A stretch of DNA of 64,000 bases, taken from the NCBI GenBank assembly GCA_963969395.1, contig OZ017805.1, positions 9,734,001 through 9,798,000 on the forward strand, read 5' to 3'. Numbering within the stretch: the stretch's first letter is position 1; the number at the start of each line of letters is the position of its first letter. The DNA comes from Pseudoscleropodium purum (Eukaryota > Streptophyta > Bryopsida > Hypnales > Brachytheciaceae). The notes beneath the pieces are model-generated. The model worked only from the letters and a program-made list of their open reading frames with translations. It ran no database searches and was not told the origin of the DNA. This document shows positions 12,741 through 24,029 of this stretch, piece after piece. The translations under genes were made by a program, and so were the position numbers.

Positions 12741-14285
12741 GCTTGGAAATCTAGGGTCGAGAAGGACATAGTGGAATGTGTTATTAAAATTCCATCTACT
12801 CAAATTGACATTATTAATGGGAGCTTGGCTTTATACAACTCTGATTGAGCTTATTGAAGGCATCGTTGAGATATTTCATAGTTTGTATGGGCTATTACAT
12901 TTAGTTGTATGTATTACATGTTTTGTTAGCTTGTTTTGGTTTAGTATAATAGTAGAATATTTCATCTTAGTATTATAATACATGGTATAGATTAAATAGA
13001 GTGTTATGGTTTGATTTCATATATTTGTATTGAGATTGTTTGCCCAATATTGTATGAAGTGCCTTGTATGGCAAGTACACTTATACATAGTTTTCAATAT
13101 ATATTTACACATTATGAAGTTATTTCTATTTATGTTTGAATCATTTTTCTTAATTTTTGAATTTATGAATTATTTTAGAAAATGTCAAATAATTACAAAA
13201 CTGGGTAGTGGTGTAGAAGGTTTTTAGAGTTCAAACTCTAGGAGGCAAATTATTTTTAACCGAAATTCCTATAAAACCCAAGGAAACCCAATTGCATGAT
13301 TTAAAGTTTGATTAACCCTTATTTTTATCATACCAATAGTTCCCAGTTTTAAGAACCACTTATCAACTTCCAATCATTGGCGGCTGAAGTCTTCATTCCA
13401 GGAAGCTTGGTTTATTCTCCAACAAGTCTTTCTCCTTCACCGATTGCTCCTTTTCTTTTTCACAGTGCTTCAACTGCCGCCTCGATTGTTCTGCACCAAC
13501 TCGGCTTAGACATTTGATCTCACTCCAGTCGGTCTTATGATAGTATTTACACTTGCCTCTCAATGCATTGGATTGACTTTGATTCATGTTTCTTATTGAT
13601 TTCCCAATTGTTATTCATTATTATTTAGTTCACCTTATGTTCATCCCAGTTGGCTATTCCTCTCAATTCACTCGCAATTTTTTATATTCTCTCTTATCAA
13701 TTGGTATTAATCTCTGAACATTTTCTAGTCTTCTCTCACAGGACACTTTGCACAGATTTATCAATTGGTAATAATGCTCTCAATTCTTCCCAATTGATTT
13801 TATCTTTAAACCATCTAGCGATTGATTCCCACGACACTCTAATTTCACTCAATCTCTCCGTTAGTCTCACTCAAACACTGAACACAATTGTATTTTATCA
13901 CTCGTTCCGAACACTCCAGTCTCACACAGAATCCCTATCGGTAATTCACACACACACACAGCACACAATAACTCTCCCAATTGCTCACAGATTTCAATTG
14001 GAAATAATTCCACAGTTCCCATTTGATCTCTTCAAACACACATGCAATTGTCGAACGCACACACATGATAAACATACATAGTTACACACACAATCGATAA
14101 TATTTCCATCACATTAATCAAAAACAAAATACAAAAACAACAGTTGTTTTACTTCCACGATCGGAAGGAGTGCCTGCTACGCTCGAGGTCAACTGAACTC
14201 CGATTGATTCTCACCCGCCTAAATACCTAGCCAACCACTGTAACTACCCAATCGGCCTAACCTTTAAGATCTCAATTCACTTGAC

Positions 14286-14395
14286 TTCACTCCCGATTGG
14301 TAACTAACACTACTAACCAGCACAACTTCACTCCTGATTGGTAACTAACACTACTAACCAGCACAACTACACTCTCGATTGGTAAAAACCACAAG
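14286..14395 (+). repeat. 41 bp tandem repeat, about 2.5 copies
   Basis: Units begin TTCACTCCCGATTGG (14,286), TTCACTCCTGATTGG (14,327) and ACACTCTCGATTGG (about 14,369). The first two continue TAACTAACACTACTAACCAG. Each carries the CGATTGG/CAATCGG core that is frequent in the surrounding 800 bp. Confidence 0.8.
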
Positions 14396-14462
14396 TTAAC
14401 AACCAAACAACCAATCGGCAGTAAAGGAAACACAAAATCAAACTACAAGTGGCAAGGACCAC

Positions 14463-14653
14463 TTTTTGTTTGTTAACACTAGTTTACTTGTCACATTTTT
14501 TGGAATGGGGCTGGTTGATTGTTAGTTGTTACTAAGCAACACCAACTCATGTATATCTTGTAATCACTCAAATGAATTCAACAGGAATCAAACCTGGACC
14601 ACCTAGATGAGATACATAGCCTTTTACAACCAACCCTTCAGTTCATGACTTGG
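14463..14653 (-). mobile_element. SINE-like element, copy 2
   Basis: Read on the minus strand, this aligns along its length with 28,863-29,070. Both begin ACCAAGT(G/C)ATGA and have a GGTTTGATTCC or GAGTTCAATTCC segment followed by TGTTGAATT, which resembles a box B plus spacer. Both end TGTGACAAGT...TTAACA...CAAA. A length of about 190-210 bp and a probable internal Pol III promoter suggest a tRNA-derived SINE. No clear A-tail or target duplication was resolved. Confidence 0.5.
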
Positions 14654-15157
14654 TATTTGAGAAGGTACACAATACACACTTATATAATAAATCTCTATTA
14701 TAACTCTAACCCCTACTTTGTAGAGCGGAGTGTGATTGCATAGACTCTCATTTTAATAGAAATTATGACTTATAACTAAAGAATTGAGTACCCTCAAACT
14801 TTTGTCTATTCTAGTAAGCCTCATGTTTTAGAGGTACAAATGGATAATGTTATTTTGGGAGGGTCCAATACTCCCAAATTAATGAATATGATGTTTTAAG
14901 TGCTAGGCGAGGCAACAATTGTCAATCAAGTTCTCATCCTTGTCGAATTAGGCGTCAACTGTGACCCAAGTTGCGATAGAAGTAGCTCATCATCCATTGC
15001 ATACAAAGAGTCTAGGAAGTTGTCTTTGTTGAGCGACAATTCTACAATGGCAATGTTGAGCACGAGGTCGGTCTCACAATCTAGGATGCTTGTGAAGGCA
15101 TCTATAGAACTCATCTAAAAGTCAATCAAATAACTAAAATTTCAGTACATGGCATAG

Positions 15158-15580
15158 CAATTCAAATTGGACCGATGTGAATTGTAATGTAATGATTAAA
15201 CAAATTTAAGGATGGTATTCTGAATGTCAATTTGAGCAATCTTAAAACACAAGGCCATGTTTGCAATTCAGGTCAAACTGACATGAATTGTAATGCAACT
15301 ATCAAATAGATTGAACAATGGTAATATAAGTGACAATATGAGTATTCAAAAAATTGATGGCCTTGTCTACAATTCAGGTTGGACCGACCTAAACTACAAT
15401 GCAACTATCAAATAGATTGAAACATGGTAATGTAAGTGACAATATGAGCATTCAAAAAATTGATGACCTTGTCTGCAATTCAAGTTGGACTAACCTAAAT
15501 TGCAATGCTACACTTACCAATGTAGTGCAAGTCAGTTTGCTTTTAGTGAAAACAGAGAACATACTTGACCCCAAAAGATA
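15158..15580 (+). repeat. Four tandem 106 bp units carrying palindrome B
   Basis: The motif CAATTCAGGTTGGACCGACC and its variants starts at 15,158, 15,264, 15,370 and 15,476, an exact 106 bp spacing. Between them the units share TGCAACTATCAAATAGATTG, GGTAATRTAAGTGACAATAT and CAAAAAATTGATG. The motif is an imperfect palindrome (GCAATTYAGGT...ACCTAAATTGC). Single copies follow at 16,982, 17,713, 17,870, 18,411 and 18,470. Confidence 0.8.
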
Positions 15581-17772
15581 AAACTTCTTGATGAATTAGA
15601 GATAAAACTCCATCGAAAGCTCCATAGTATACATTCTACATGGTAGCTTATTGTACTTTTTCGAATCTTTGTACACAATTGTATTTGGAATTTGGAATTT
15701 TGGTTCAATCTGGGCTTGCAAAACATTGTCCTTGCTCTAGAAAAAGATGAGGTGTACTTTTTTGAGCAACTTCAACGAATTCATAGGCAAATCATAGAGC
15801 CGCTCATCCTTCATTAGTTAGTAGTCGACAAAACTTTGATCGAAGGTGCTTAACACCTCATTCTTCTCAATGAATGCCAAAATGTGCAACTGATCCGTCT
15901 CGTCTTCGACAATGAACAACCACGTTTTGATTTCTTCGAGCAAAGCTTGTTTCATTTTTTCCTGAGACATTAACACCTCATAGAAAAATGGCTTCTCTAT
16001 TGTCAAATTCTACTTTTCTAGCACTCCTGGAATCATCAAAAAGTCAATCACTCCCAAACTAATTAGGCTAGTTGTTTCTAGCATCCAAACGTCTTCCAGC
16101 CATAACATGTACTTGTTTTTGCCAATGCTATAGGGACGCATGTAAGCATCTACTAATAGTGCTCAAAATTGGTTCTTCTTTTCTAAGAAGACTTTGAAGA
16201 ATGCTATTGTTCTTGGATTGATGGTAGCTGTTGTCTTGTTTTTTGCCCTCAACTACTTCTTCATAGAAAAGTAGGCTTCACCCGACCTCTCTATGAGCAA
16301 GTTCATCGTCATGCTTGTAAAACAATGGCTTCTTTTGAATGCTTTCCAGTTCTCAACAATGATTTCATTCCTTACATTGAATAGGCCAAGTTTTGGGTCA
16401 ATGAGGTGGAGCTCTTTCTTGACCATCTTCTTTTGCTTGACCCTCTCCATCCAATTCTTTGTGTTGTAATAGTCTTTTATCACTCCAGCAATTGGCTTGA
16501 TAGTCACTTTTTGATAGATATATTTGCAATTTAAACCGGACCAATTCAAAATGTGTTTGGCCATCCTCTTCATGTTGTCATAGGTTAAGTTCCCAAGAAG
16601 CCTAAAGAAGTCCCAATTGAGAGCCTAGCTTTCTAGCTTCCATTTTCCTTTTTCATTGAACTTCATTTTGGTTTTGGAATCAAAGAGCTCTCCGTGTGTA
16701 GTGCAAATGGTTACTTTGCTCCACTCTTCATCAACATCATCGAGCAAAGAAATAAACTTCAACTTGTTGACAAGTTTCAACTTATCATCTCTACCTTTCT
16801 TCTTTGAGAGTATGTGATTTTTATTCACATCAATCATGGTAAATCTTTGATGAATTGCCTTCATAAATTCTTGCAATACAGTGAACGAGAATATTATAGA
16901 CTTACAGTTTGCAATATATGATCAAGATCACTTTAAAATGAACTAAACCAACTTATACATGTAGATGATTTTAGACATACGCAATTCATGTCGATCCAAT
17001 CTAAATTACCTACCCTGAACTTTTGCATCACATTGACCATTTCTTTGTTTCTGAGCAACGAACCGCTAGTATCATCTCCTTTTGGATGCTTTGATTTGCC
17101 TATGGCTATCTATACCATCCTTGCACCTAGAATGTTTGTCGCCCATGACGACTGAATAGTATGAAAATGATTTGTGCAATTCTAGTAGACGAAGATTGTC
17201 TTCAACATCCCCGACTCTCGTGACCAAACTACAAAGTAGTTCTAGGTTGTGAAATGCTCCTTCACTTGTTTGCTCACACCACTTCATGGCTCTATCATCA
17301 GCTTACTAGCAACTATACTATGCTAGCCATTGATGATGAAGAAAAATTCATCCTTCACTTCATCCCAATTTGCAAGCTCATTCTTATTGCCATGTAGCAT
17401 GACGAGCATGATACAAAGAGTTTGCTTCATACTCTTGTCTAGCATATTGACAATGTAGTACATCATCTCCTTAACAATTGTGTCTTCTTCAACACGAACA
17501 TTATACTCTATGGATCCATCAATTTCTCAATGGGCAGCTCTTTCTTCGCATTTGCACCAAAAATGTATGCCTTCAAGCATGTCTTCCATTTTTTTGGTGT
17601 TCACGAGTAGAATAAAGTGATATTGTTGGACTACTTTTGTGAAGTATACATCGAGTAGATTAGTAAACTCTTCCATTCTGAAAAGGGACAAGCATTTTAT
17701 TAGATGACTTATGCGATTCAAGTCAAACCAACCTAAATTGTTATTTAAGCATAGCAGATGTGGGATTTGCAT
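15580..17772 (-). pseudogene. Interrupted coding remnants of E2 (unrecognised; weak ParB/GQH-like hint)
   Basis: The minus strand carries consecutive ORF pieces: 17,772-17,527, then on to about 17,020 across stops, then 16,876-16,625, 16,573-16,253 and 16,006-15,818. Gaps at about 16,880-17,020 and 17,690-17,750 hold palindrome B sites and look like introns. Near 17,340 the frame reads DEFFFIINGxHSIVASKLMI, with TAG at x, where CAG (Gln) needs one transition. A restored Gly-Gln-His core would recall the GxHR-type signature of ParB/DGQHR-like domains, but this is weak. FHTIQSSWATNILGARMV and GKSKHPKGDDTSGSLL follow. At least seven stops or frame breaks show the gene is dead. Function unknown. 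Confidence 0.45.
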
Positions 17773-18639
17773 TTAGATTTGTACATTACAACCCATTTAC
17801 TTAGTTATCTTATATGCTTATGGTTTATACAATTGTCACAATTTCTTCCAAAACGCTATCTTACTGATACATTTCAAATTAGACTGACCTAAATTACATT
17901 GGTTTTTGTCTTTTTTTTAGATACTCACTTTATGCTACTTTAATGGATAGGATTTCTATAGTACTCTTGAGATTTTAATATTGGTTTGTTAAATTTTAAT
18001 CTTGTATTTAGGTTTTGTAAATTCTAAAGTAATATAATTTAGGATGGACGTGCCTAATTGTATTGTATAAAAGTACATTTCAAGGCAATTCGCCTTGAAT
18101 TGCATATGTTTGAGTGAGGATTTTTAGATTTTACGTTGAAAAATTTAAGAGGCTACAAATGTTTATTTGTTTTGTGTGTATAGTGTAGGTCAAACCTACT
18201 TAAATGCTATGCTTTAATTTTATTTGGCGATTCTAATATTTAGGTTTTGATGTCATTTTATTATTTAGGACTATGTGATATTTTGAATTAAATTCTATAT
18301 GAGTGTATTTCAAGGTGGTCCATCTTAAATTGTATATGTTTTAGTTGAGATTTTGTAGATTTCATATTAGAATGTGATGAGGCTTGCAATTTGTATTGGT
18401 TGTGTGTGTGCAATTCAAATTGGACCGACCTAAATTGCATATTTGTTTATGGCAAAAATCTGTTGTATGCAATTCAGGTTGAACCAACCTAAATTGCACT
18501 TTCATTTATTGTGACGATGGTTACTAAAAGACAACTTCTTGAGATAATAATTGCCTAAGATCCTATAATATCCTAGTAATACCCACCTTAGATCCTAGTA
18601 GTACTCAAATGATAAACTATGAGAACCCTACATTATAAA

Positions 18640-18690
18640 ATATCCTAATCCCTAAATCCTAAAACCCTAAATCCTAAACACAAGACTTTA
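18640..18690 (-). repeat. Degenerate interstitial CCCTAAA repeats
   Basis: CCTAATCCCTAAATCCTAAA followed by ACCCTAAATCCTAAAC: variants of the plant telomere unit, four to five decayed copies. Too short and mutated to be a telomere. Confidence 0.5.
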
Positions 18691-19036
18691 AAATGACATA
18701 TTATATTTTGTAGCATAAACCCTAAGCCAATATACAATGCAAAACTTCTAAACTTAGTAGAGTAATTGAATTTGAAACTAATCTGGAAAATTCCAAAGTA
18801 ACAACTTTCTAATGAAACTTCTAATACTCAAAAGATGTGATTTGTTCCAAATCCTACAAGATAATGAACATGCGCCACAAATTAAGTATTGCAAATCCAT
18901 TTACTGCAAAATAATGCTAAAAAATAATGTATTTCGTAAAGAACTCCATGTTTACAAATAAACATACACTAGGAAGGAAGGAAAGTTTCAAAACCAAAGA
19001 GTTGACCAAAACATACACAAGAAAAATGCGCAATAC

Positions 19037-19240
19037 TTACAAGTAGAAGCACACAATACACACACAAGAGAGAGTCAATATACACACGGCAACAGAGAAA
19101 ACACACACAACAATAGAGTCAATACACATACAAATACAACACACATAGAATAAAAGAGAAACGCAGAAACACAGCACACATGTACATCGTAAATAAAAGA
19201 AACAATATACACGAAGAGAGAAACACACATATACCAAATT
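19037..19240. repeat. CA-rich low-complexity stretch
   Basis: Dominated by ACACAC and AACACACA runs (for example ACACAATACACACACAAGAG). The 80-codon minus-strand ORF across it (rich in Cys, Val, Phe) is a composition artefact. Confidence 0.6.
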
Positions 19241-19284
19241 GATGACAATCTTGGTTAGAGCTCCCAAATCAATGCCCACCTCGT

Positions 19285-19497
19285 CTAAAGCTTATGGACT
19301 TCAAACTCAATTGCTTCAAGATATCCAAATGCATGACTTGTAAGAATTGAGATAATTTTAGATTCTATCGAAGTCCTAGATGCTTCCATCTGATATCTTT
19401 CATAGTTAGTACTCCATGTGTCGCCTTTTGTAGGTAATACATGTGTTTCAATGGTAGTCCAAAATCGCCATTGGTAACACATTTCTTCAATCTCCAA
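19285..19497 (-). pseudogene. Possible first exon of the E2 gene
   Basis: A 70-codon ORF on the minus strand begins MEIEEMCYQWRFWTTIETHV. It lies downstream, in gene direction, of the conserved element end at 20.7-20.9 kb and upstream of the main E2 coding remnants. Composition is protein-like rather than low-complexity. I do not recognise it, and the link to the downstream pieces rests on order and strand only. Confidence 0.25.
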
Positions 19498-20689
19498 AAA
19501 TTCACCACTTATTCATACAGTATTCAAAAAACACATGCTTTAATATGCTAGAATCATTGCAATATGGGGCACAAACCACCCCAAGAACTATTCCATTCCA
19601 ATAATGAAAATAATTTTATAACAACTGAATGCTATGAGAATGAGACCCTACCTTACATCATCCCTAATAAAATAATTTCAAAGTAAGAACATGTTGAATA
19701 ATATTCATAAGCCTATCTTGCAACTGAATATTGATTTCACTACTTCTCACATTTTTTAAACCCATTCCTTCATACTAGCACTAGATACCAACATGCCATT
19801 ATCAAAATTCACCAAGTGCAACCTTGTCTTAAGAACCTAAGACCACTAACATGCAGATGCAACCATAGCTTTCAATAACAATATCAAATCGAATTATGTT
19901 AAAGACATTTACATATACAAACTCTACAATTTCATGAACAAAGGTCCCAACCTCCAAAAAGAACCACAAAACACTTGCATGCAGATAATACCACCACCAG
20001 ATCCAAAAATGCCCAATACTAAAGAACCAAGTTCAGAAATCCTCTTCCAAGCCACAACACAATACCATCACAATTCCAAAATCTAGCCCATGTCATTCCA
20101 CCAAACCTAACAAAGCTTCAAAAATGCATGGACAAGCCCCATTCACACCCATTCAAGCAAAAGAAAGGTGAAGTGGAATGTGGTTACCTCTAGTGAAGGA
20201 TCTAGTAGTAGAAGCAAAAGAGAAAAAGCACGTAAACGGAGGAGAGCAGAAGTGCGACCCAAAAAACCTACGAAAAACACAACTGTACTAAAATGGCAAG
20301 TGCTGAACCCTAGACTACTACCAGTCCACTCCTACTTTAACTCCATTGATATTCGTCCATACATGGTGGTAGATACCCAGCCGTACTTACCCAATATACC
20401 CTATAGTGTAGATATCCAATCCATATACACTAAGTTCTTAGATCCCTGACTATGCCAAAAGTAAAATTAATTTAAAAAAAATTTAATTCATAAAAACTTT
20501 GAAATTCAATAACTTTCATGCCATAGGTTAGAATGCCACCGAACTAGGTTTGTGCACACCAAGGGCATTCCGACAATACCACAAATGGGAACAAGAGATG
20601 TATACTGGCTTGGGAGATCTCACTGTAACAAACAAAACAACAAACAAACTAATTTAATAGAATAATTTCTTTAGCCAAAGAAGACTAAC

Positions 20690-20902
20690 CTCGATTGCCC
20701 CAATTTTTATTCATGTAGAAAACTTTCAAAGTTTTTTATTTGCCACATATAATGAAATTTGCAAAATCTGAATTCATATTTCCAATCAGAGACCTTAAAT
20801 TAGCAAGGAGGCAAGATGGAATACAAAATTTAAACAGCACAAGATAGGGGCAATGTTTGACATTTACCCTCTAGTAGTAAAATAGAAAGGCAATCCTCCG
20901 CC
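20690..20902 (-). repeat. Conserved outer end of element E2, shared with E1
   Basis: Aligns by eye with 2,480-2,705 in the same orientation. Shared landmarks in order are TTTTATTTGCCA, ATATAATGAAATTTGCAAAA (matched by ATATGATAAATTTTCCAAAT), CTGAATTCATATTT, CTTAAATTAGC, TTTGACAT-TACCCTYTRGTAG and GCAATCCTC. It is the only segment clearly common to both elements. Confidence 0.6.
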
Positions 20903-20905
20903 GCC

Positions 20906-21764
20906 CATTTTTCTTGGTTTCATTATTCATTGATACCCAAATCCTAGACTTAATCTACACTTCAATCCCTTAAGGTTTAGGATTTTTAATTTACTTTTAA
21001 AAGCACTAGAACATATAAAAGGCTTTAAAGGTTAATTAATAGTTATCCATTCTTTGATATCCAAATCATATAATTACTCAGACCCTACTTTCTATTCATA
21101 TCCTAAGCACATGTTCAACATCGTTCAAAATATATTTAACACTATTGGTTCATCCTAATTTGCAATTGGTTCTTTCCAATTCTAAATCAAGCTGGTTCTG
21201 TGTCTTGATATAGACTAGAAATCACATATTTGTGAAATCATATAGACTATGAATCATATAATGGATACAAGAATTGTTCACAAAAAGAACAATTCACCAA
21301 ATACAACTACGTAAGAAGGTCAGCATTAGAAAAAAGAAAAGGCTTTCAACCCTTATTTTTTCTTTTTAGTATATATTTTGGATTACTGTAGTGAAATTTT
21401 AAAAGAAGGACTTCAAATTAATAATCTCATATACTCTAAATGTTCAAAACATTTGCAACCTCTACAATTATTTTACTTCTTTGTTTTTGAAATTTAATGA
21501 TAGAATTCAATGACTTGTGCAATGTTTTTAAGCCTTTTCCTATAATTTATACACCTTACATCCCTTCATTCATGACCTTTGTAGGTTAAGGGTTTAGAAA
21601 TGAAAATAAATAAATATTAGAAGTCATAAATATTAAAAAAATTCTTTTACAATGCGTGAGTGTATTAAACTCATGCTTTTTTTTTTATATTACTATGTAT
21701 ACTAGAAATTGATGATTGTACATTTCCTAAGTGAAAGAAATGATGTATTTCTTCCCAAATATGC
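20906..21764. other. AT-rich DNA without features
   Basis: I see nothing coding and no repeat that I can name. It ends with the 5 bp TATGC (21,760-21,764), which is the left target duplication of the adjoining element. Confidence 0.5.
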
Positions 21765-22018
21765 TGTCGCAGCTTAGAATTTTGATTTTCTTAGTATACA
21801 CCCAAATAGGAACGGAAACTAGTCATTAGCTAATCGGATCCGATTAGGTGGGGAAGGAAAACTCAGAATTAGCACGGAACGTGAAGTAGTGGGCTTCTTG
21901 GATCTAATCCGGTCAGGAGTAACTAACGACGGAAACGGAATGTAACACGGATTAGGTCTAGGACCGGATGATGATGGTAAACCGGATTCATGATGACAAA
22001 CCGGAAAGGGTCCAGGGA

Positions 22019-22028
22019 CTATAAAAGG
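22019..22028 (+). promoter_or_regulatory. TATA box upstream of the ORF
   Basis: CTATAAAAGG lies about 180 bp before the first ORF codon. Transcription would be expected to start near 22,050. The resulting leader to the ORF contains only one other ATG, at 22,199. Confidence 0.65.
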
Positions 22029-22198
22029 AGGAGCTTTCATTGTTGCACCCCCTTTTAGAAACTCGACCTTGAGCGTGCGCGGTTGAGTTTTTGTCGTTTG
22101 TGCGTCTGTGCGTTTGCGTTCTGTTCATTTTTGATTCCGGTTGAGATCGGAGAGAGAAAGTGAGGAACGGGACGTGCGGCTAGGAGAGAGTGAGGTAG

Positions 22199-22204
22199 AT
22201 GTGA
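22199..22204 (+). promoter_or_regulatory. Minimal upstream ORF (ATG TGA)
   Basis: ATGTGA is a start codon followed directly by a stop, six bases before the ATG of the 552-codon ORF. Start-stop elements of this kind are known to stall ribosomes and tune downstream translation. Here the role is inferred. The bases GTGAGT that overlap it could alternatively be a splice donor. Confidence 0.45.
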
Positions 22205-22210
22205 GTGGGA

Positions 22211-23869
22211 ATGCCTCAGCTACGTAGGTCGAGACAAGCGAGTCCCTCTGGAGGCGAGGTGAAGCTCCGGAAAGTCATTCCGGTTATTCCCTCCACAGAG
22301 CCGGAAAAGGCTGAACTCATGGATGATCTCAGATCCATGGGTTGCGTAGGGTTTGCCGAGAAACCTTGGGGTTTTAGGGAGGAGAGAATGGTCAAGGAGC
22401 TCCTCGGAAAGTTGTCCAACCAGTTTGACAACACCGTGAGGGGAGCTCCCGTCAGCTGGAACGAGGGGATGTGGAGAGCGGTTTACGGTTTCCGGACAGG
22501 AGGTTTGGGAATGGCGAGCCGGAAGGATGAGTTTGTCCGAGGGAAGTTCAAGGGAGCCGTCAACCCGAAGGATGGATACGCGGTCGAGGATTGCTTGGAT
22601 GACCGACACCGTCGGCTCCTGCAATTCCTGGTTCCGGTTCTTCACCCGGAAAAGCCGACCAGGGTGACGATCATCCTCGGCAACACCATTTTCGGTGCCC
22701 TCAGTGGTACCCGGAAAGTGGACTGGGCACGGATCATTTCCGATCTCGTGGCCCAGCTTGTTAGTAGGGTTGGGAAGAAAAGGGCCACTCCAGTGTGCCC
22801 TTATCTCTTCCACCTCTATCGGGAGAACCAAGTCCTCACCAACATAGAGGAGAAGGCGTGGAAGACGCAGGAAGTGCTCCTGAAGTACGGGGAGTCGGAG
22901 ACGGATGACGAAGCGGAATCCGATTCCGAGTCAGACCGGGAGTCTAGCGAGGAAGAGGAGGAGCCGATGCCGCCGATCAAGCGACAGAAGCTGACGCCTC
23001 CACACAAGCGCGGGACGCCTCCCGGTCAAGACAAACCGGCCCCGGAGGAGAAACCGGAAGCCGAGAAGACCAATTCCGGAGGAGATCCGGATATGCAAGA
23101 TCCGTTCAACGGTCTGATCAACGTCCTCTGCAACATCAGGGCGGATTGGGAGGTCAAGCACAGGACGCTTGCGGCAATCGGCAAGTTGGTGGGTGCTGCA
23201 CCGGACAGCAACTTGGCGGAACAAGTGGCGCAATGCATCACGAATCCGGAAGAGACCCGGAAACAGGAAGCCGAGATCCGCCGGTTGCAGGAGGAGGTAG
23301 ATAAACTGAAGGCAACACTTTTTGCCTATCAGGAAGACGTGACGGCCGCTCGGGAGATGGCGGAGGAGACTCGGAAGGTGGCCGAGCAGATCAAGGCGGT
23401 CCTGGGAGAGACCGGAACGGCAGCGGCCAAGGCGAAGCTCTTCGACGAGAAGATCCACGAAGAGAAGAAACTATCCGGTTCCCGGATGGTCCGGATTCTC
23501 GCGGACTTCGCCGAGCAAGTGGAGACGGCAATGGTAGAGGGGCGGAAGGCAGCGGACCGGATCGAGGAGAGCAGCCGGAAGCTGACGGGAGCGACGTGCG
23601 ACAAAGGTATTCACCTTTCGGACATCTCACTACCGGACCTCTTTCCGGATGCAACTATGGCGAAGGACAGGAAGGATTGGACTCCTGAGTCCAAGAAGTC
23701 TGCACGGACTGGGACTCCGGGCTCGAGACCGGATATTACCATCGACTTGGAGTCTCCACCCGGACCGAATCCTGAGGAGGGGGAACGGGTCCGAAATTTG
23801 AGCGAAGTCTTCGAGGAGCTAACCCCGGAGGTCGGAAGCCCGACGATAGGATCTAGAGTTGTAGGGTAG
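22211..23869 (+). CDS. Acidic coiled-coil protein encoded inside the LTR-like element
   Basis: An intact 552-codon frame starts at the ATG at 22,211 (MPQLRRSRQ); the GTG two codons earlier is not a plausible plant start. Residues 1 to about 220 form the conserved part (SMGCVGFAEKPWGF, PVSWNEGMWRAVYGF, NPKDGYAVEDC, LQFLVPVLHPEKPT), recognisable in both older copies. A strongly acidic tract (about 225-255, Ser/Glu/Asp) and a basic KRQK...PPHKRG stretch that could be a nuclear localisation signal follow. A helical region from about 290 leads into a heptad-like coiled coil at about 350-470, and the C-terminus is Pro/Glu-rich. There is no zinc knuckle, protease, reverse transcriptase or integrase motif. 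A Gag-like or accessory role is possible but unproven. It has its own TATA box upstream. Confidence 0.75.
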   Translation: MPQLRRSRQASPSGGEVKLRKVIPVIPSTEPEKAELMDDLRSMGCVGFAEKPWGFREERMVKELLGKLSNQFDNTVRGAPVSWNEGMWRAVYGFRTGGLGMASRKDEFVRGKFKGAVNPKDGYAVEDCLDDRHRRLLQFLVPVLHPEKPTRVTIILGNTIFGALSGTRKVDWARIISDLVAQLVSRVGKKRATPVCPYLFHLYRENQVLTNIEEKAWKTQEVLLKYGESETDDEAESDSESDRESSEEEEEPMPPIKRQKLTPPHKRGTPPGQDKPAPEEKPEAEKTNSGGDPDMQDPFNGLINVLCNIRADWEVKHRTLAAIGKLVGAAPDSNLAEQVAQCITNPEETRKQEAEIRRLQEEVDKLKATLFAYQEDVTAAREMAEETRKVAEQIKAVLGETGTAAAKAKLFDEKIHEEKKLSGSRMVRILADFAEQVETAMVEGRKAADRIEESSRKLTGATCDKGIHLSDISLPDLFPDATMAKDRKDWTPESKKSARTGTPGSRPDITIDLESPPGPNPEEGERVRNLSEVFEELTPEVGSPTIGSRVVG

Positions 23870-24020
23870 ATAGGATTTTAATTTCAGTTAGGAGTAGGAG
23901 CGGATCCGGATCCGGATCCGGCTCAATAGTATTAGGTTAGACCGGAAGTTAGATTTAGGTGGCGGCGGACCCCCACGGGTTTTCCGCTCCTTTTTGTGCT
24001 TTTAGGGTTTTGACCCTTTG

Positions 24021-24029
24021 TATATAAAT
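24021..24029 (+). promoter_or_regulatory. Second TATA box, downstream of the ORF
   Basis: TATATAAAT lies 150 bp after the stop codon and about 1 kb before the element end. If the unit is an LTR, this is where the promoter for full-length retroelement RNA would be expected (U3/R junction near 24,055). The ORF would then lie entirely in U3. Confidence 0.55.

Larger units (their letters stand above)
12760..15120. other. Gene-free region with short repeats
   Basis: There are no supported genes. 12,760-13,200 is plain AT-rich DNA. From 13,600 to 14,420 the motif CAATTGG/CAATCGG (both strands, more than a dozen copies) recurs with CA-rich stretches. A 41 bp tandem repeat and a SINE-like copy are listed separately. 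The 143-codon ORF at 13,650-14,081 has a serine, leucine, threonine and histidine composition typical of translated CT/CA-rich DNA, and I do not accept it as a gene. Confidence 0.5.
15120..20905 (-). mobile_element. Unrecognised minus-strand element E2
   Basis: I group this block because its right end (about 20,690-20,902) is homologous to the right end of E1. In minus-strand order it holds a long non-coding leader, a small exon-like ORF (19,497-19,285), interrupted coding remnants (17,772-15,580), and a terminal 106 bp tandem array. Nine copies of palindrome B lie between, never inside, the clearest coding pieces. The left boundary is approximate. No terminal inverted repeat, LTR or target duplication was found, so the transposition mechanism is unknown. 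Confidence 0.45.

Noticed and set aside
13195..13260. tRNA-like segment with AGAGTTCAAACTCTAGGAGG
   Set aside because: Box B-like words only; no cloverleaf or A box could be built, and it does not align with the SINE-like pair.
13650..14081. 143-codon plus-strand ORF
   Set aside because: Translated CT- and CA-rich DNA with repeated CAATTGG motifs; composition is low-complexity and no homologue is recognised.
20168..20449. 93-codon plus-strand ORF with a basic start
   Set aside because: Opposite strand to E2, no recognised family, and no supporting neighbours or promoter.
22220..22831. 203-codon minus-strand ORF opposite the element ORF
   Set aside because: Shadow of the GC-rich plus-strand coding sequence. 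The older copies keep the plus-strand protein, not this one.
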